49,436 nt of DNA from NCBI GenBank assembly GCA_026129905.1, contig JAHCHE010000047.1:1-49436 (forward strand), read 5' to 3'. Made by a program: the position numbers and the translations under genes. Of the stretch, positions 1-7,853 are shown piece by piece. The notes beneath the pieces are model-generated. The model did no database searches. It saw only the letters and a list, made by a program, of their open reading frames with translations, and was not told the origin of the DNA. This DNA is from Bryobacteraceae bacterium. Lineage in GTDB: Bacteria > Acidobacteriota > Terriglobia > Bryobacterales > Bryobacteraceae. Position 1 is the first letter of the stretch, and each line of letters starts with the position of its first letter.

Positions 1-54
1 TGGGATTCTCCCCCCACTGAGGACCAGCGCCTTTTCACGGCGCACGCGAAAGTT

Positions 55-74
55 GGGCTAAGCCGGGCTAAGCC
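55..74. repeat. tandem 10-bp direct repeat
   Basis: GGGCTAAGCC occurs twice back to back (55-64, 65-74) about 65 bases before the nfeD start. Seven-base arms CCCCGAG (84-90) and CTCGGGG (112-118) follow, flanking a GC-rich loop. This is the only structure I see in the left edge of the window. It could be a regulator site or part of the 5' end of the nfeD message. No function is assigned. Confidence 0.5.
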
Positions 75-139
75 GCTATGCCTCCCCGAGGCGCGCGCAC
101 CCGCGCCGGCGCTCGGGGTACGGACGGACAGGAGCCGAG

Positions 140-1585
140 ATGAGTCTCGGCTCGGCACGGAGAGTGTGTGCGCCACGTTCCACGTTGCCCGGCTATTCAT
201 TGGGGCGCAATAATGATGGACAAATGACGGGCATTGCGGTTGCTGCCATCCTGCTCGTATTGTCCGGCGCGGCGCAAGCGCCCGTCGCGGCTCCGGCAAC
301 CGCTCCGGTGGTCTACGTCGTCGAGATTGAAGGCGTCATCGACCTCGGTCTGGCGCCGTTCCTGTCGCGCACAATCAACGAGGCGAAGGCGGCTGGAGCC
401 ACAGCCGTTTTGCTCGAAATCAATACGTTCGGCGGCCGGGTAGACGCGGCGGTAGCGATGCGGGACGCCCTCATCAACGCGCCGGTCCGGACGATTGCTT
501 TCGTCAACCAGCGCGCGATTTCCGCCGGCGCTCTCATCGCGCTGGCCTGCGAGACGCTCGTGATGACGAAGGGCGCGACGATCGGCGCCGCCGCCCCGGT
601 GCTGAGCGGAGGGGGCGAGAGCAGGCCCGCGGACGAAAAATCGGTTTCGTACGTGCGCAAAGAGTTCCGGGCCACGGCGGAAACGCGCAATCGTCCCCCG
701 GCCTTCGCCGAAGCGATGGTGGACGCCGACGTCGAGATCGCAGGCGTCATCGAGAAGGGCAAGTTGCTAACGCTGACAACCTCGGAGGCGCTCGCGCACA
801 GCGTGGCGGATCTCGCCGCGGGCGCCGTGGACGAGGCGCTGGAAGCCGCGGGCGTGTCCGGAGCTTCGGTGGTGCGCGCCAGGCAAACCTGGGCCGAGTC
901 CGTCGTCCGCTTCCTGACGAACCCGGTGGTGAGTTCGCTGCTGATGACCCTGGGCCTGCTGGGCTTGCTGGTCGAGATCCGGACCCCGGGCTTCGGCGTT
1001 CCAGGCGCGGTCGGGCTGATGTCGATCAGCCTGTTTTTCTGGGGTCACTGGATCGTCCGGCTGGCGGGTTGGGAGGAACTGTTGCTGGTCTCGATCGGGG
1101 TGCTCCTGCTCGCTCTGGAGATCTTCGTCCTTCCGGGAACCACGGTGGCGGGAATCGCCGGAGGGCTCGCGCTGATCGCGGGACTCGCGATGACGCTGAT
1201 TGGCGCGGGCGCCACGCCGGCGGCGATCATCGTCGCGCTGGGCCGGGTCGCCCTGTCGCTTCTGGTGGCGATGGCCGCCGGGTTTGCGCTCCTCCGCGTC
1301 ATCCCGCGCCTTCCCATCGGCCAGCGTCTCATTCTGTCCTCCGGCATGCAGGCCGATATGGGCTATGTCTCCGCCCCGGAACGCGACTGGCAGTGGCTAG
1401 GACGAACCGGCAAAGCGCTGTCGCCAATGCGGCCGGCGGGAATCGCGGAGATTGATGGAAACCGAATCGACGTGGTGTCGGAGGGCGGCTTCATCGAAGC
1501 CGGCGCCCCGATCGAAGTCACCCGCGTGGACGGCAACCGCATTGTCATCAGGCCGCTATCGCGGCCACGGGGAGAATCAACATGA
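140..1585 (+). CDS. nfeD: NfeD family membrane protein with ClpP-like serine protease domain
   Basis: Long-type NfeD of 481 residues. A hydrophobic export segment (about 30-48) precedes a ClpP/crotonase-fold protease domain (about 57-240). The block [13 protein letters not shown] and the AISAG segment with Ser128 fit the catalytic serine, and Lys167 is a candidate for the dyad lysine. Several membrane segments follow (about 260-390), then a C-terminal OB-fold NfeD domain (about 410-475). The start at 140 has AGGAG at 130-134. An internal ATG at 224 places the signal segment at the N-terminus but has no clear ribosome site, so the first 28 residues are uncertain. The stop overlaps the start of floA by four bases (ATGA), which indicates translational coupling. 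In known pairs NfeD partners an SPFH protein in membrane-quality control and microdomain organisation. Confidence 0.9.
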   Translation: MSLGSARRVCAPRSTLPGYSLGRNNDGQMTGIAVAAILLVLSGAAQAPVAAPATAPVVYVVEIEGVIDLGLAPFLSRTINEAKAAGATAVLLEINTFGGRVDAAVAMRDALINAPVRTIAFVNQRAISAGALIALACETLVMTKGATIGAAAPVLSGGGESRPADEKSVSYVRKEFRATAETRNRPPAFAEAMVDADVEIAGVIEKGKLLTLTTSEALAHSVADLAAGAVDEALEAAGVSGASVVRARQTWAESVVRFLTNPVVSSLLMTLGLLGLLVEIRTPGFGVPGAVGLMSISLFFWGHWIVRLAGWEELLLVSIGVLLLALEIFVLPGTTVAGIAGGLALIAGLAMTLIGAGATPAAIIVALGRVALSLLVAMAAGFALLRVIPRLPIGQRLILSSGMQADMGYVSAPERDWQWLGRTGKALSPMRPAGIAEIDGNRIDVVSEGGFIEAGAPIEVTRVDGNRIVIRPLSRPRGEST

Positions 1586-2559
1586 CGAATTTCGATCCGA
1601 CGGCGCTCGGCGCGCTCGGCCTGCTAATTCCGGCCGTTGTGTTGCTGATTGTCCTTCTGTACATGGTCCCGATCCCTCTCTGGGTCGCAGCATGGTCGTC
1701 CGGCGCTTACGTCGGGCTGCCCACGCTAGTTGGCATGCGGCTCCGGCGCGTGCCTCCGGCTACTGTCGTTACGGCCCGAATCAGCGCGGTAAAGGCGGGC
1801 CTGGAAATTCCCATCAACGATCTCGAAGCGCACTACCTGGCCGGCGGAAACGTGGTGCGCGTGGTGAATGCGCTGATTTCGGCGGACAAGGCGAACATCG
1901 ATATGCCGTTCAAGCGCGCCGCGGCCATCGACCTGGCGGGCCGCGACGTGCTGGAAGCGGTGAAAATGTCGGTTATCCCGAAGGTCATCGAGACGGCGCG
2001 GGTAGCCGCCGTGGCGAGGGATGGTATTCAGTTGATCGCCGTTTCGCGGGTGACTGTCCGGACGAACATCGACCGGCTGGTCGGCGGCGCCGGCGAGGAG
2101 ACGATCATTGCCCGCGTCGGCGAGGGCATGGTGAGCACGATCGGCTCCGCTCCCACCCACAAGGACGTGCTCGAGAACCCCGATCACATCTCGAAGAACA
2201 TCCTCAGCCGCGGACTGGATGCGGGTACAGCTTACGAGATCCTCTCGATCGACATCGCCGACGTCGACGTCGGGGAAAACATCGGCGCCAAGCTGCAGAT
2301 CGACCAGGCGAATGCGGACAAGCAGATCGCGCAGGCGAAGGCGGAAGAGCGCCGAGCGATGGCGGTCGCGCTCGAGCAGGAAATGCGCGCGCGGGTGGTG
2401 GAGGCCGAGGCGGAAGTTCCCCGCGCCATGTCCGAAGCGTTCCGGAACGGCAACCTGGGCATTATGGACTACTACCGCATGAAGAACATTCAGGCGGACT
2501 CGGCGATGCGCGAGTCGATCGCCGAGGGCGGCGAGGAACCGCCCGCGCCGCGCAGGTAG
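1582..2559 (+). CDS. floA: flotillin-like SPFH protein FloA
   Basis: 325 residues, close to the usual FloA length of about 330. One N-terminal membrane helix (about 8-30) is followed by an SPFH/band-7 domain. Its family-specific words include [11 protein letters not shown], the [12 protein letters not shown] strand and an [19 protein letters not shown] coiled-coil stretch rich in Ala, Glu and Lys. The short tail after the coiled coil ([16 protein letters not shown]) is also typical. FloA proteins scaffold functional membrane microdomains. The four-base overlap with nfeD reproduces the yqeZ-floA arrangement known from Bacillus. It ends just before the convergent ku gene. Confidence 0.93.
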   Translation: MTNFDPTALGALGLLIPAVVLLIVLLYMVPIPLWVAAWSSGAYVGLPTLVGMRLRRVPPATVVTARISAVKAGLEIPINDLEAHYLAGGNVVRVVNALISADKANIDMPFKRAAAIDLAGRDVLEAVKMSVIPKVIETARVAAVARDGIQLIAVSRVTVRTNIDRLVGGAGEETIIARVGEGMVSTIGSAPTHKDVLENPDHISKNILSRGLDAGTAYEILSIDIADVDVGENIGAKLQIDQANADKQIAQAKAEERRAMAVALEQEMRARVVEAEAEVPRAMSEAFRNGNLGIMDYYRMKNIQADSAMRESIAEGGEEPPAPRR

Positions 2560-2625
2560 CCGAGAGGCGGGGGCGCCGGTTGCGCGGAAACGACCCGGGC
2601 TACGATGCCCCCGCGAAGACTTGGT

Positions 2626-3489
2626 CTACCGCGCCGCCTTGACTTTCGGGCGCCGGCGCGATTTCGCGGGCTCTTCCGCGACAGCCTCCTGCGCCTCGTC
2701 GGCGCGCGACGGCGGCTTTTTGTGCGCGCCGGTGGCGAGGCTTTTCTGCAAGGCCTCCATCAGGTCGATGACGGGGGCCAGCCGCGGCTTCGGCGCCTCG
2801 GCAATGGCCTCGCCGCGCTGCTTGGCCTCCAGCATCTCGCGAACGCGGACCTGGTACTCGTCCTTGAACTTGTCCGGCTCGAACGGCGCGGTCAGGCTCT
2901 CGACCAGCTTGCGCGCCAAGTCCAGCTCCTGCGGCGTGATCTTCACGTCGCCGTTCTGGCCGTACTCGGCCAGCGCCCTAACGTCGTCGACGTAGTACAT
3001 CGTGTGGAGCGTCAGCCCGTTGTCCCGGGGGCGGATCAGGACGGTGTACTCGCGCTGGTGCATCGTCAGCTTGGCGAGGGCGGCAAACGACGAGTCCTCC
3101 ATCGTCTTCACCAGCAGGTGGTAAGGCTTCCGGCCGGGCGCGTCCGGGACGGCATAGTAGGAAGCGTCGTAGTAGAGCGGGTCCACGTCCTGGAGCTTAA
3201 CGAACTGGAGGATCTCCATCGTCTGCTCGGAGGCGGGTGCGAGCTTCTTCAGATCGTCCTCTTCCACCAGGACATAGCGGTCCTTGGCGTATTCGTACCC
3301 TTTGACGAGCTCGGAACGCTCGACCGGGCGGTCGCAGGAGGGGCAGTAGATCTGCTGCTTGATGCGCGAATTACATTCCTTGTGAAGCTGATTGAAGCTG
3401 ACCCGCTCGCTGCGCGCGGCGGCGAAGAGCCGCAGCGGAATCGAGATCAACCCGAACGTGAGATACCCCTTCCATACCGTGGATGCCAT
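2626..3489 (-). CDS. ku: Ku domain DNA end-binding protein (non-homologous end joining)
   Basis: 287 residues, the standard size of bacterial Ku. The N-terminus MASTVWKGYLTFGLISIPLR is diagnostic, as are the HKECNSRIKQQ segment, the CPSCDRP zinc-like pair and the YYDASYYAVPD and GLTLHTMYYVDDVR blocks of the Ku core. The C-terminus is lysine/arginine-rich (KSRRRPKVKAAR), as in many Ku proteins where it helps DNA bridging. Start choice is firm: GGAGG lies six bases upstream. Ku holds broken ends and recruits LigD. No ligD is visible here, so the partner ligase must be elsewhere or absent. The preceding minus-strand gene is a Crp/Fnr regulator, 93 bases away. Confidence 0.95.
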   Translation of the reverse strand: MASTVWKGYLTFGLISIPLRLFAAARSERVSFNQLHKECNSRIKQQIYCPSCDRPVERSELVKGYEYAKDRYVLVEEDDLKKLAPASEQTMEILQFVKLQDVDPLYYDASYYAVPDAPGRKPYHLLVKTMEDSSFAALAKLTMHQREYTVLIRPRDNGLTLHTMYYVDDVRALAEYGQNGDVKITPQELDLARKLVESLTAPFEPDKFKDEYQVRVREMLEAKQRGEAIAEAPKPRLAPVIDLMEALQKSLATGAHKKPPSRADEAQEAVAEEPAKSRRRPKVKAAR

Positions 3490-3518
3490 GGACGCCCTCC
3501 GCGCTGCCCGCTGCTAGC

Positions 3519-3548
3519 ATCCTAGCGGAGTGCAAGAACAATTTGCAA
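3519..3548 (-). promoter_or_regulatory. candidate sigma-70 promoter of ku
   Basis: Read on the minus strand, TTGCAA (3548-3543) and TAGGAT (3524-3519) are separated by 18 bases. This would start transcription about 20 bases before the ku start codon, just ahead of its GGAGG. It implies that ku can be transcribed independently of the upstream crp-type gene. The call rests only on sequence match to the consensus. Confidence 0.4.
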
Positions 3549-3582
3549 CGGCCATGTTTTCTCGGAGATAGACGGGGGGCGG

Positions 3583-4263
3583 TCAGAGCTCGGTTTCCGC
3601 CTCGCGCTTCAACCCGTCACGGTCGAGCACGTGAACCTGCCGTCCGGCGATGCGGATCAGGCCCTCGACCTGAAAGCGGCTGATGTTTCGCGAGACCACC
3701 TCGCGCACCGTGCCGAGGCGCGACGCGAGTTCCTGGTGCGTGACCGGCAGGGAGAAGGAACTTGCCCGCGCCTGCTCTTCGTACTCCAGCAGCAGAGCCG
3801 CGAGGCGTTGACGGATACTGCCGAACGTTACCAGTTCGATCAGCGTGACCAACTGGCGCAAGCGGCGCCCGACGGCGGCCAGCATCTTCAGCGACACTTC
3901 CGGAAACTGCCGGCAGGCCTGGTGGAAATCCCGCGTGTGGATGAAGGCGGACACCACATGGTCGAGCGCGACCACCGAGGCGGGGTAGGGACCGCCGTCG
4001 AACAGCGGGACCTCGGCGACGCTGGAGGGACCGATCTCCAGAGCGAGGGTGATCTCCCGGCCGGAGGGGGTCGTCTTGTAGATCTTCACGCTGCCTTCCA
4101 GGATCAGGTAGATGCCCTGGCAGGGCTCTCCCTCGGAGAACAGCATCTGCCCCGCGTCATACTTTTTTTCGACGGCGCGCGCCGCCAGCGCGTCGATCTC
4201 GGGCGCGCTGAGGCCCGAGAACAGCGGCACGCGGGCGATCTGGTCTCTCTTGCCGGGATTCAT
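3583..4263 (-). CDS. Crp/Fnr family transcriptional regulator
   Basis: 226 residues: an N-terminal cyclic-nucleotide-binding beta-barrel (about 10-125), a dimerisation helix and a C-terminal winged helix. The recognition segment THQELASRLGTVREVVSRNI is at about 175-195. The phosphate-binding cassette contains PSSVAEVPLF and PYPASV, and lacks the Arg of cAMP-binding CRP, so the ligand is probably not cAMP. No Fnr-type cysteine cluster is present. The start codon overlaps the stop of the HEAT-repeat gene (ATGA), so the two are translated together. The family senses redox, nitrogen-oxide or nucleotide signals; which one applies here cannot be read. Confidence 0.9.
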   Translation of the reverse strand: MNPGKRDQIARVPLFSGLSAPEIDALAARAVEKKYDAGQMLFSEGEPCQGIYLILEGSVKIYKTTPSGREITLALEIGPSSVAEVPLFDGGPYPASVVALDHVVSAFIHTRDFHQACRQFPEVSLKMLAAVGRRLRQLVTLIELVTFGSIRQRLAALLLEYEEQARASSFSLPVTHQELASRLGTVREVVSRNISRFQVEGLIRIAGRQVHVLDRDGLKREAETEL

Positions 4264-4793
4264 CCAGTGATCCGTTCCAGTGAACGCGCCGCGACCTCAC
4301 GGGTTTCCGGATCGGGGTGGGCCGCGGCCATCCGCCGCACCGCCTCGATAGCTTGCGGCGAACAGGCTCCAACGGCGAGACCGACGCGGCCCACCGCCCA
4401 AAGCGCTCCCCGCTCGATCGGCCCGGTTTGAAGCATGTCATCCTCAACCAGCAGCGAACATAGAATCGGGAGAAACGACGCTTGAAGCTCCGGCCGCACG
4501 GCCAGCACCTCGCCCATCGCCTCCGGAATGCCGTAGGGAACGGCGCCGGATTCATCGTTCAAAGCCCAGGCGAAGCGCCGCAGCATTTCGAGCGCCTGCG
4601 CGTCATCGATGGACCGCTCATCCTCCACCAGGGCCCCAAGCGCCCGGATCGCTTTCCACTTTTCGCTTTCGTCGGCGCTGTAGAGCCGGCCGGTGAGCCA
4701 CCGCAGGACGAGCCGCGGCCGATGCCGGGCGATCCGCTTCAGCACGTCGTGGTCCTCCCGCTCGAGCGCGAGTTCGATATCCGCTTTCGTCAC
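4260..4793 (-). CDS. HEAT-repeat protein (DVU0298-like)
   Basis: 177 residues, nearly all alpha-helical, with repeated helix pairs such as KWKAIRALGALVED, GALWAVGRVGLAV and PDPETREVAARSLERI, as in HEAT/armadillo scaffolds. The overall plan resembles the DVU0298 family, often found near electron-transfer or Crp-type genes; that assignment is from memory of the family. No catalytic motif is visible. It shares a four-base overlap with the downstream crp/fnr-type gene, so the protein may bind or modulate that regulator. This is inference from position only. Confidence 0.7.
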   Translation of the reverse strand: MTKADIELALEREDHDVLKRIARHRPRLVLRWLTGRLYSADESEKWKAIRALGALVEDERSIDDAQALEMLRRFAWALNDESGAVPYGIPEAMGEVLAVRPELQASFLPILCSLLVEDDMLQTGPIERGALWAVGRVGLAVGACSPQAIEAVRRMAAAHPDPETREVAARSLERITG

Positions 4794-4814
4794 CGTGGCA
4801 AGCCGTGCATGAGT

Positions 4815-5384
4815 TTAGGAATTGCGCGCGCCGGGTTCTTCAACGATCTCCGAGACGGTTCCGTCGACGTCCTCGACGCGAACGATCAATTGTTTCCGCG
4901 CCTGCACTTCGGACTCCGGCATCGCAAAGCGGGCCGAAATCATGCGGTCGAGCGACTGCTTCGATTCCACGCGGTCGCGGAGAATGAGCGAACGGTTGTA
5001 CTTGGGGCCGAGCAGCGGGTAGTACTGAAAGACCCTGTCGGCGTCGACGTCGGCGATGGTGAATCCCTCGTGGCGGTCGCCGCCGGCGTCGACCAGAAAC
5101 ACGTCGGCGCGCCGGACGATGAACGGAAAGTTGGACGGGTTCACGAACCGGAAATCGATCACCACGACGGTGCTCTGTTCCTCGAGCGGCTGAATGCGGA
5201 CCTTCTGAAAGGAGCCGCGCAGAACGACGTGCGAGCCCCGGTTCCAGTACAGGATCAGCGCCACCAGTACAACCAGGACCCCGAGCGCGATGCCCCCGTA
5301 CTTCAGCAGGTCGCGGCTGAGATTCAGCTTGCGGAGCACCTTCGACCGCTCTTCCACCGGCGGCTCGCGAAACAGGTCAGACAT
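4815..5384 (-). CDS. single-pass membrane protein with beta-rich external domain
   Basis: 189 residues. A short charged cytoplasmic N-terminus is followed by one transmembrane helix (about 30-50, GGIALGVLVVLVALILYW). A beta-strand-rich domain then contains DFRFVNPSNFPFIVRRADVF, reminiscent of LEA14/WHy-type or FxLYD-like immunoglobulin folds that carry an NP(S)NFP turn. Most of the protein would be periplasmic. It lies 21 bases upstream of the HEAT-repeat gene on the same strand, suggesting an operon of membrane protein, HEAT protein and Crp-type regulator. I do not recognise a named family and give no function. Confidence 0.65.
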   Translation of the reverse strand: MSDLFREPPVEERSKVLRKLNLSRDLLKYGGIALGVLVVLVALILYWNRGSHVVLRGSFQKVRIQPLEEQSTVVVIDFRFVNPSNFPFIVRRADVFLVDAGGDRHEGFTIADVDADRVFQYYPLLGPKYNRSLILRDRVESKQSLDRMISARFAMPESEVQARKQLIVRVEDVDGTVSEIVEEPGARNS

Positions 5385-5488
5385 GGCGCAGTTCCATTAT
5401 GCCGCACCGGCTTCCGTCGCCGAGCAGCTTGCGGTGAGGTTGCCGTCCCTGGAGGTTGCTCCTCGGAATCGATTCGCTTCTCGCGAAA

Positions 5489-6667
5489 TTAACGGATGGG
5501 CTCGGTCCCTTCGCTCAGGATCGCAAGGTAACTGTCATACACAAAGAGCCGGTGGCGCTGCCGACCGGTAGCCTCGCGCAGGATGCCTAACCGCCGCATA
5601 TACTCCAGCGACTTCGCAACGGTCGGCGCGGAGATGCCGATGCTTCCGGCAGCGCCGGGAATCGACACGATGGGATTGCGCTGGATGTATTCGTACACCC
5701 GAAGCGCCGACGCGGCCGGACGGCCCAAGCCTTCGATCCTGCGCCGGTGCTCCTCGAAGAGGGCCAGGGTACGGCGCGCCGCGGCGGCGGCCTCCTCGGC
5801 CGTGTCCCGGACGCCGGTGAGGAAAAAATCAAGCCAGGCCTCCCAGTCTCCCCTGGCGCGTACGCGGTCCAGCAGTTCATAGTAAGCCTGCCGGCGCTGC
5901 TTGAAGTAGAGGCTCAGGTAGAGAATCGGTTCTCGAAGCGCGCCTGCGGCGCACAGCAGGAACGTGATCAACAGCCGCCCCAGGCGGCCGTTGCCGTCGA
6001 GAAACGGGTGGATCGTCTCAAACTGGACGTGGACCAATCCGGCTTTGATGAGCAGCGGAAGGTCCGGTCTCTCCTGGTGCAGGAACAATTCGAGGGCGCC
6101 CATGCAATCGAGGACGAGGTCCGGTGGCGGCGGAACAAAGGCGGCAGTGCCCGGACGGGCGCCACTGACCCAGTTCTGGCTTCGCCGGAACTCTCCCGGC
6201 TGCCTGTCGCTGCCGCGGCCCTTGGAAAGGAGCACCGCGTGGATCTCGCGGATGAGCCGCAGCGAGAGCGGAAAGCCACCGCGCAGCCGATTCAATCCGT
6301 GGTTTAGGGCCGCCACGTAATTTGAGACTTCCTGAACGTCCTTGAGGGGAACGCCGGGCGTCTCGTCGTTCTCGAACAAGAGCAGGTCGGACAGCGACGA
6401 TTGCGTTCCCTCAATCTGAGAGGAGAGAACCGCCTCCTTGCGGACGTAAGCGTAGATGAACAAGGAGAGGTTTGGGAGGACGGAAGCCAAGCCGTCGAGC
6501 CGCCCGAGGGACTGGTTCGCCTGCTCCAAGAGCCGTTGGACGGCATCCAAGCGCACCGGAGGATCGGGCGGGAGCGGCGGCGGGACGAGCGCCCTGACGG
6601 TTTCGACGCCATAGGATTTCACGACGTATCGACCCAACCGCGGGTTCAGAGCGTCTGCCTCCGGCAC
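5489..6667 (-). CDS. Fic family protein (putative AMPylase) with N-terminal inhibitory motif and C-terminal winged helix
   Basis: 392 residues. The Fic core carries the complete motif HPFLDGNGRLGR (220-231), including the catalytic His220. The N-terminal Fic_N region has SSQIEGTQ (82-89), matching the [S/T]xxxE[G/N] inhibitory helix whose Glu (E86) blocks the ATP site, so activity is probably intramolecularly regulated (class II). The last 65 or so residues form a winged helix-turn-helix (around SIPGAAGSIGISAPTVAKSLEYM), a DNA-binding module. The start is GTG with AAAGGA just upstream. The gene is monocistronic and no antitoxin gene adjoins it. Its promoter region holds inverted repeats that overlap the ribosome site, so autoregulation through the C-terminal domain is plausible. 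Confidence 0.92.
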   Translation of the reverse strand: MPEADALNPRLGRYVVKSYGVETVRALVPPPLPPDPPVRLDAVQRLLEQANQSLGRLDGLASVLPNLSLFIYAYVRKEAVLSSQIEGTQSSLSDLLLFENDETPGVPLKDVQEVSNYVAALNHGLNRLRGGFPLSLRLIREIHAVLLSKGRGSDRQPGEFRRSQNWVSGARPGTAAFVPPPPDLVLDCMGALELFLHQERPDLPLLIKAGLVHVQFETIHPFLDGNGRLGRLLITFLLCAAGALREPILYLSLYFKQRRQAYYELLDRVRARGDWEAWLDFFLTGVRDTAEEAAAAARRTLALFEEHRRRIEGLGRPAASALRVYEYIQRNPIVSIPGAAGSIGISAPTVAKSLEYMRRLGILREATGRQRHRLFVYDSYLAILSEGTEPIR

Positions 6668-6670
6668 AAG

Positions 6671-6723
6671 ATCCTTTCGTCGGAGCGTCTCTAACGAAAG
6701 GATATGCTATTTTCATTTCGTTA
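6671..6723 (-). promoter_or_regulatory. interlocked inverted repeats at the fic start, probable operator
   Basis: Two perfect inverted repeats share one half-site. ATCCTTTCGT (6671-6680) pairs with ACGAAAGGAT (6694-6703), spacer 13. TAACGAAA (6692-6699) pairs with TTTCGTTA (6716-6723), spacer 16. The core TTTCGT/ACGAAA therefore occurs three times in alternating orientation. The gene-proximal half-site includes the AAAGGA ribosome site of fic. The region is also AT-rich relative to its surroundings. Binding here would block transcription, translation or both. The obvious candidate binder is the winged helix of the Fic protein itself. Confidence 0.6.
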
Positions 6724-6781
6724 ATTGGTTGACTTTTTTGGATCCATGGGCGAGCGCGACGCGAAGCTGCCGAATCTGCGT

Positions 6782-6814
6782 CAGGTTGCCTTCGGCCAAA
6801 CTGCCCCGCCCCAC
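6782..6814. repeat. dispersed palindromic repeat, partial copy (family GGGGCAGG/CCTGCCCC)
   Basis: CAGGTTG (6782-6788) and CAAACTG (6797-6803, one mismatch) form a degenerate hairpin around CCTTCGGC. The same 18 bases CAGGTTGCCTTCGGCCAA recur at 18458-18475. The right end CTGCCCCGCCCCAC (6801-6814) is identical to 11899-11912. It lies between fic and the PIG-L gene and looks like the right part of a family member. Confidence 0.6.
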
Positions 6815-6955
6815 ATGGCTGTGTCGCTGGCTGGCCTGCGGCGCGGCCGGCGGAACGTGGCATATAATTCCCGGCAGAGAGAAGATGCGCGGAGGCGCGT
6901 GAGCCACGAGGCGAGCCAGATCGGCCCTCCGCGCACGGCACGGAGATTGGCGTTT

Positions 6956-7819
6956 ATGTTTAGAGTTATTCTTCTATTGACCGGCGCGCTGGCGATGAGC
7001 TTCGCGCAGGAGACCAAGCTGCGGATCATCGCCATCGGGGCGCACCCGGACGACTGCGATTTCCGATTTGGAGGAACGGCGATCAAGTTCGCCAAGGCGG
7101 GGCACGCGGTGAAGTTCGTGTCCTTGACGAATGGAAACGCCGGCCACCACGAGATGGGCGGCGGTATGCTGGCGATGCGCCGCCACAAGGAGACGCAGGA
7201 AGCCGCGCGGCGGTTCGGCATTGCGGAGTACCAGGTGCTGGACAATAACGACGGCGAACTGATGCCGACGCTGGAAGTCCGAAAGCAGGTGATACGGGCC
7301 ATCCGCGAATGGCGCGCCGACGTCGTGCTGGGACCGCGGCCGAACGACTATCATCCGGACCACCGCTACACCGGGGTGGTGATGCAGGACGCGGCCTACA
7401 TGGTGCAGGTGCCGAACCTGGTCTCCGATGTGCCCGCGCTGCGCAAGAACCCGATCTTCATTTACTACCAGGACGGCTTCCAGAAACCGTCGCCTTTCCG
7501 CCCGGACGTGGTGGTGGCGATAGACGACGTCTGGGAGCAGAAGGTGAACGCGCTGGATGCCCACACGTCCCAGATGTATGAATGGCTGCCGTGGGTGGAC
7601 GGCGAGCTGGACCAGGTTCCCAAGGATCCCGCCGAGCGCAAGAAATGGCTGTCGGCCGACCGGACGCGCGGCATGCTGCCGGACGACGTCAAGAAGTCGA
7701 TCGTGGAGCGGTACGGGGACCCCGGGAAGGCGGCCACCAAACATTACGAGGCCTTCGAGCTGTGCGAATACGGACGGCGGCCGAGCCTGCAAGAACTGAG
7801 GGAGATGTTCCCGAAGTGA
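6956..7819 (+). CDS. PIG-L (LmbE-like) family deacetylase, exported
   Basis: 287 residues. An N-terminal signal peptide (about 1-17, ending near SFAQE) is followed by a PIG-L/LmbE fold: the zinc-binding motif AHPDD (29-33) and the later NDYHPDHRYTG segment with its HPDH metal ligand. LmbE-type enzymes remove acetyl groups from N-acetylglucosaminyl compounds and related sugars. The start at 6956 was chosen because it begins the signal peptide and has GGAG ten bases upstream; the open frame extends further upstream without family similarity. TATAAT at 6863-6868 is a possible -10 element. Export suggests action on an extracellular amino sugar. Confidence 0.88.
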   Translation: MFRVILLLTGALAMSFAQETKLRIIAIGAHPDDCDFRFGGTAIKFAKAGHAVKFVSLTNGNAGHHEMGGGMLAMRRHKETQEAARRFGIAEYQVLDNNDGELMPTLEVRKQVIRAIREWRADVVLGPRPNDYHPDHRYTGVVMQDAAYMVQVPNLVSDVPALRKNPIFIYYQDGFQKPSPFRPDVVVAIDDVWEQKVNALDAHTSQMYEWLPWVDGELDQVPKDPAERKKWLSADRTRGMLPDDVKKSIVERYGDPGKAATKHYEAFELCEYGRRPSLQELREMFPK

Positions 7820-7853
7820 GGGCGCGGCGGTTCGCTCCGGCCGCCCTTGAAGC

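Noticed and set aside
2567-2614. GCGGGGGC/GCCCCCGC inverted repeat between floA and ku
   Set aside because: The 32-base loop and lack of a T-run make it a poor terminator; probably chance in GC-rich DNA, so not listed as a feature.
2605-3525. Open plus-strand frame across ku
   Set aside because: Ku on the minus strand has all family motifs, a GGAGG and a promoter; the plus frame has none.
5489-6667. Fic as toxin of a toxin-antitoxin pair
   Set aside because: The inhibitory motif lies inside the same protein and no small antitoxin gene adjoins.
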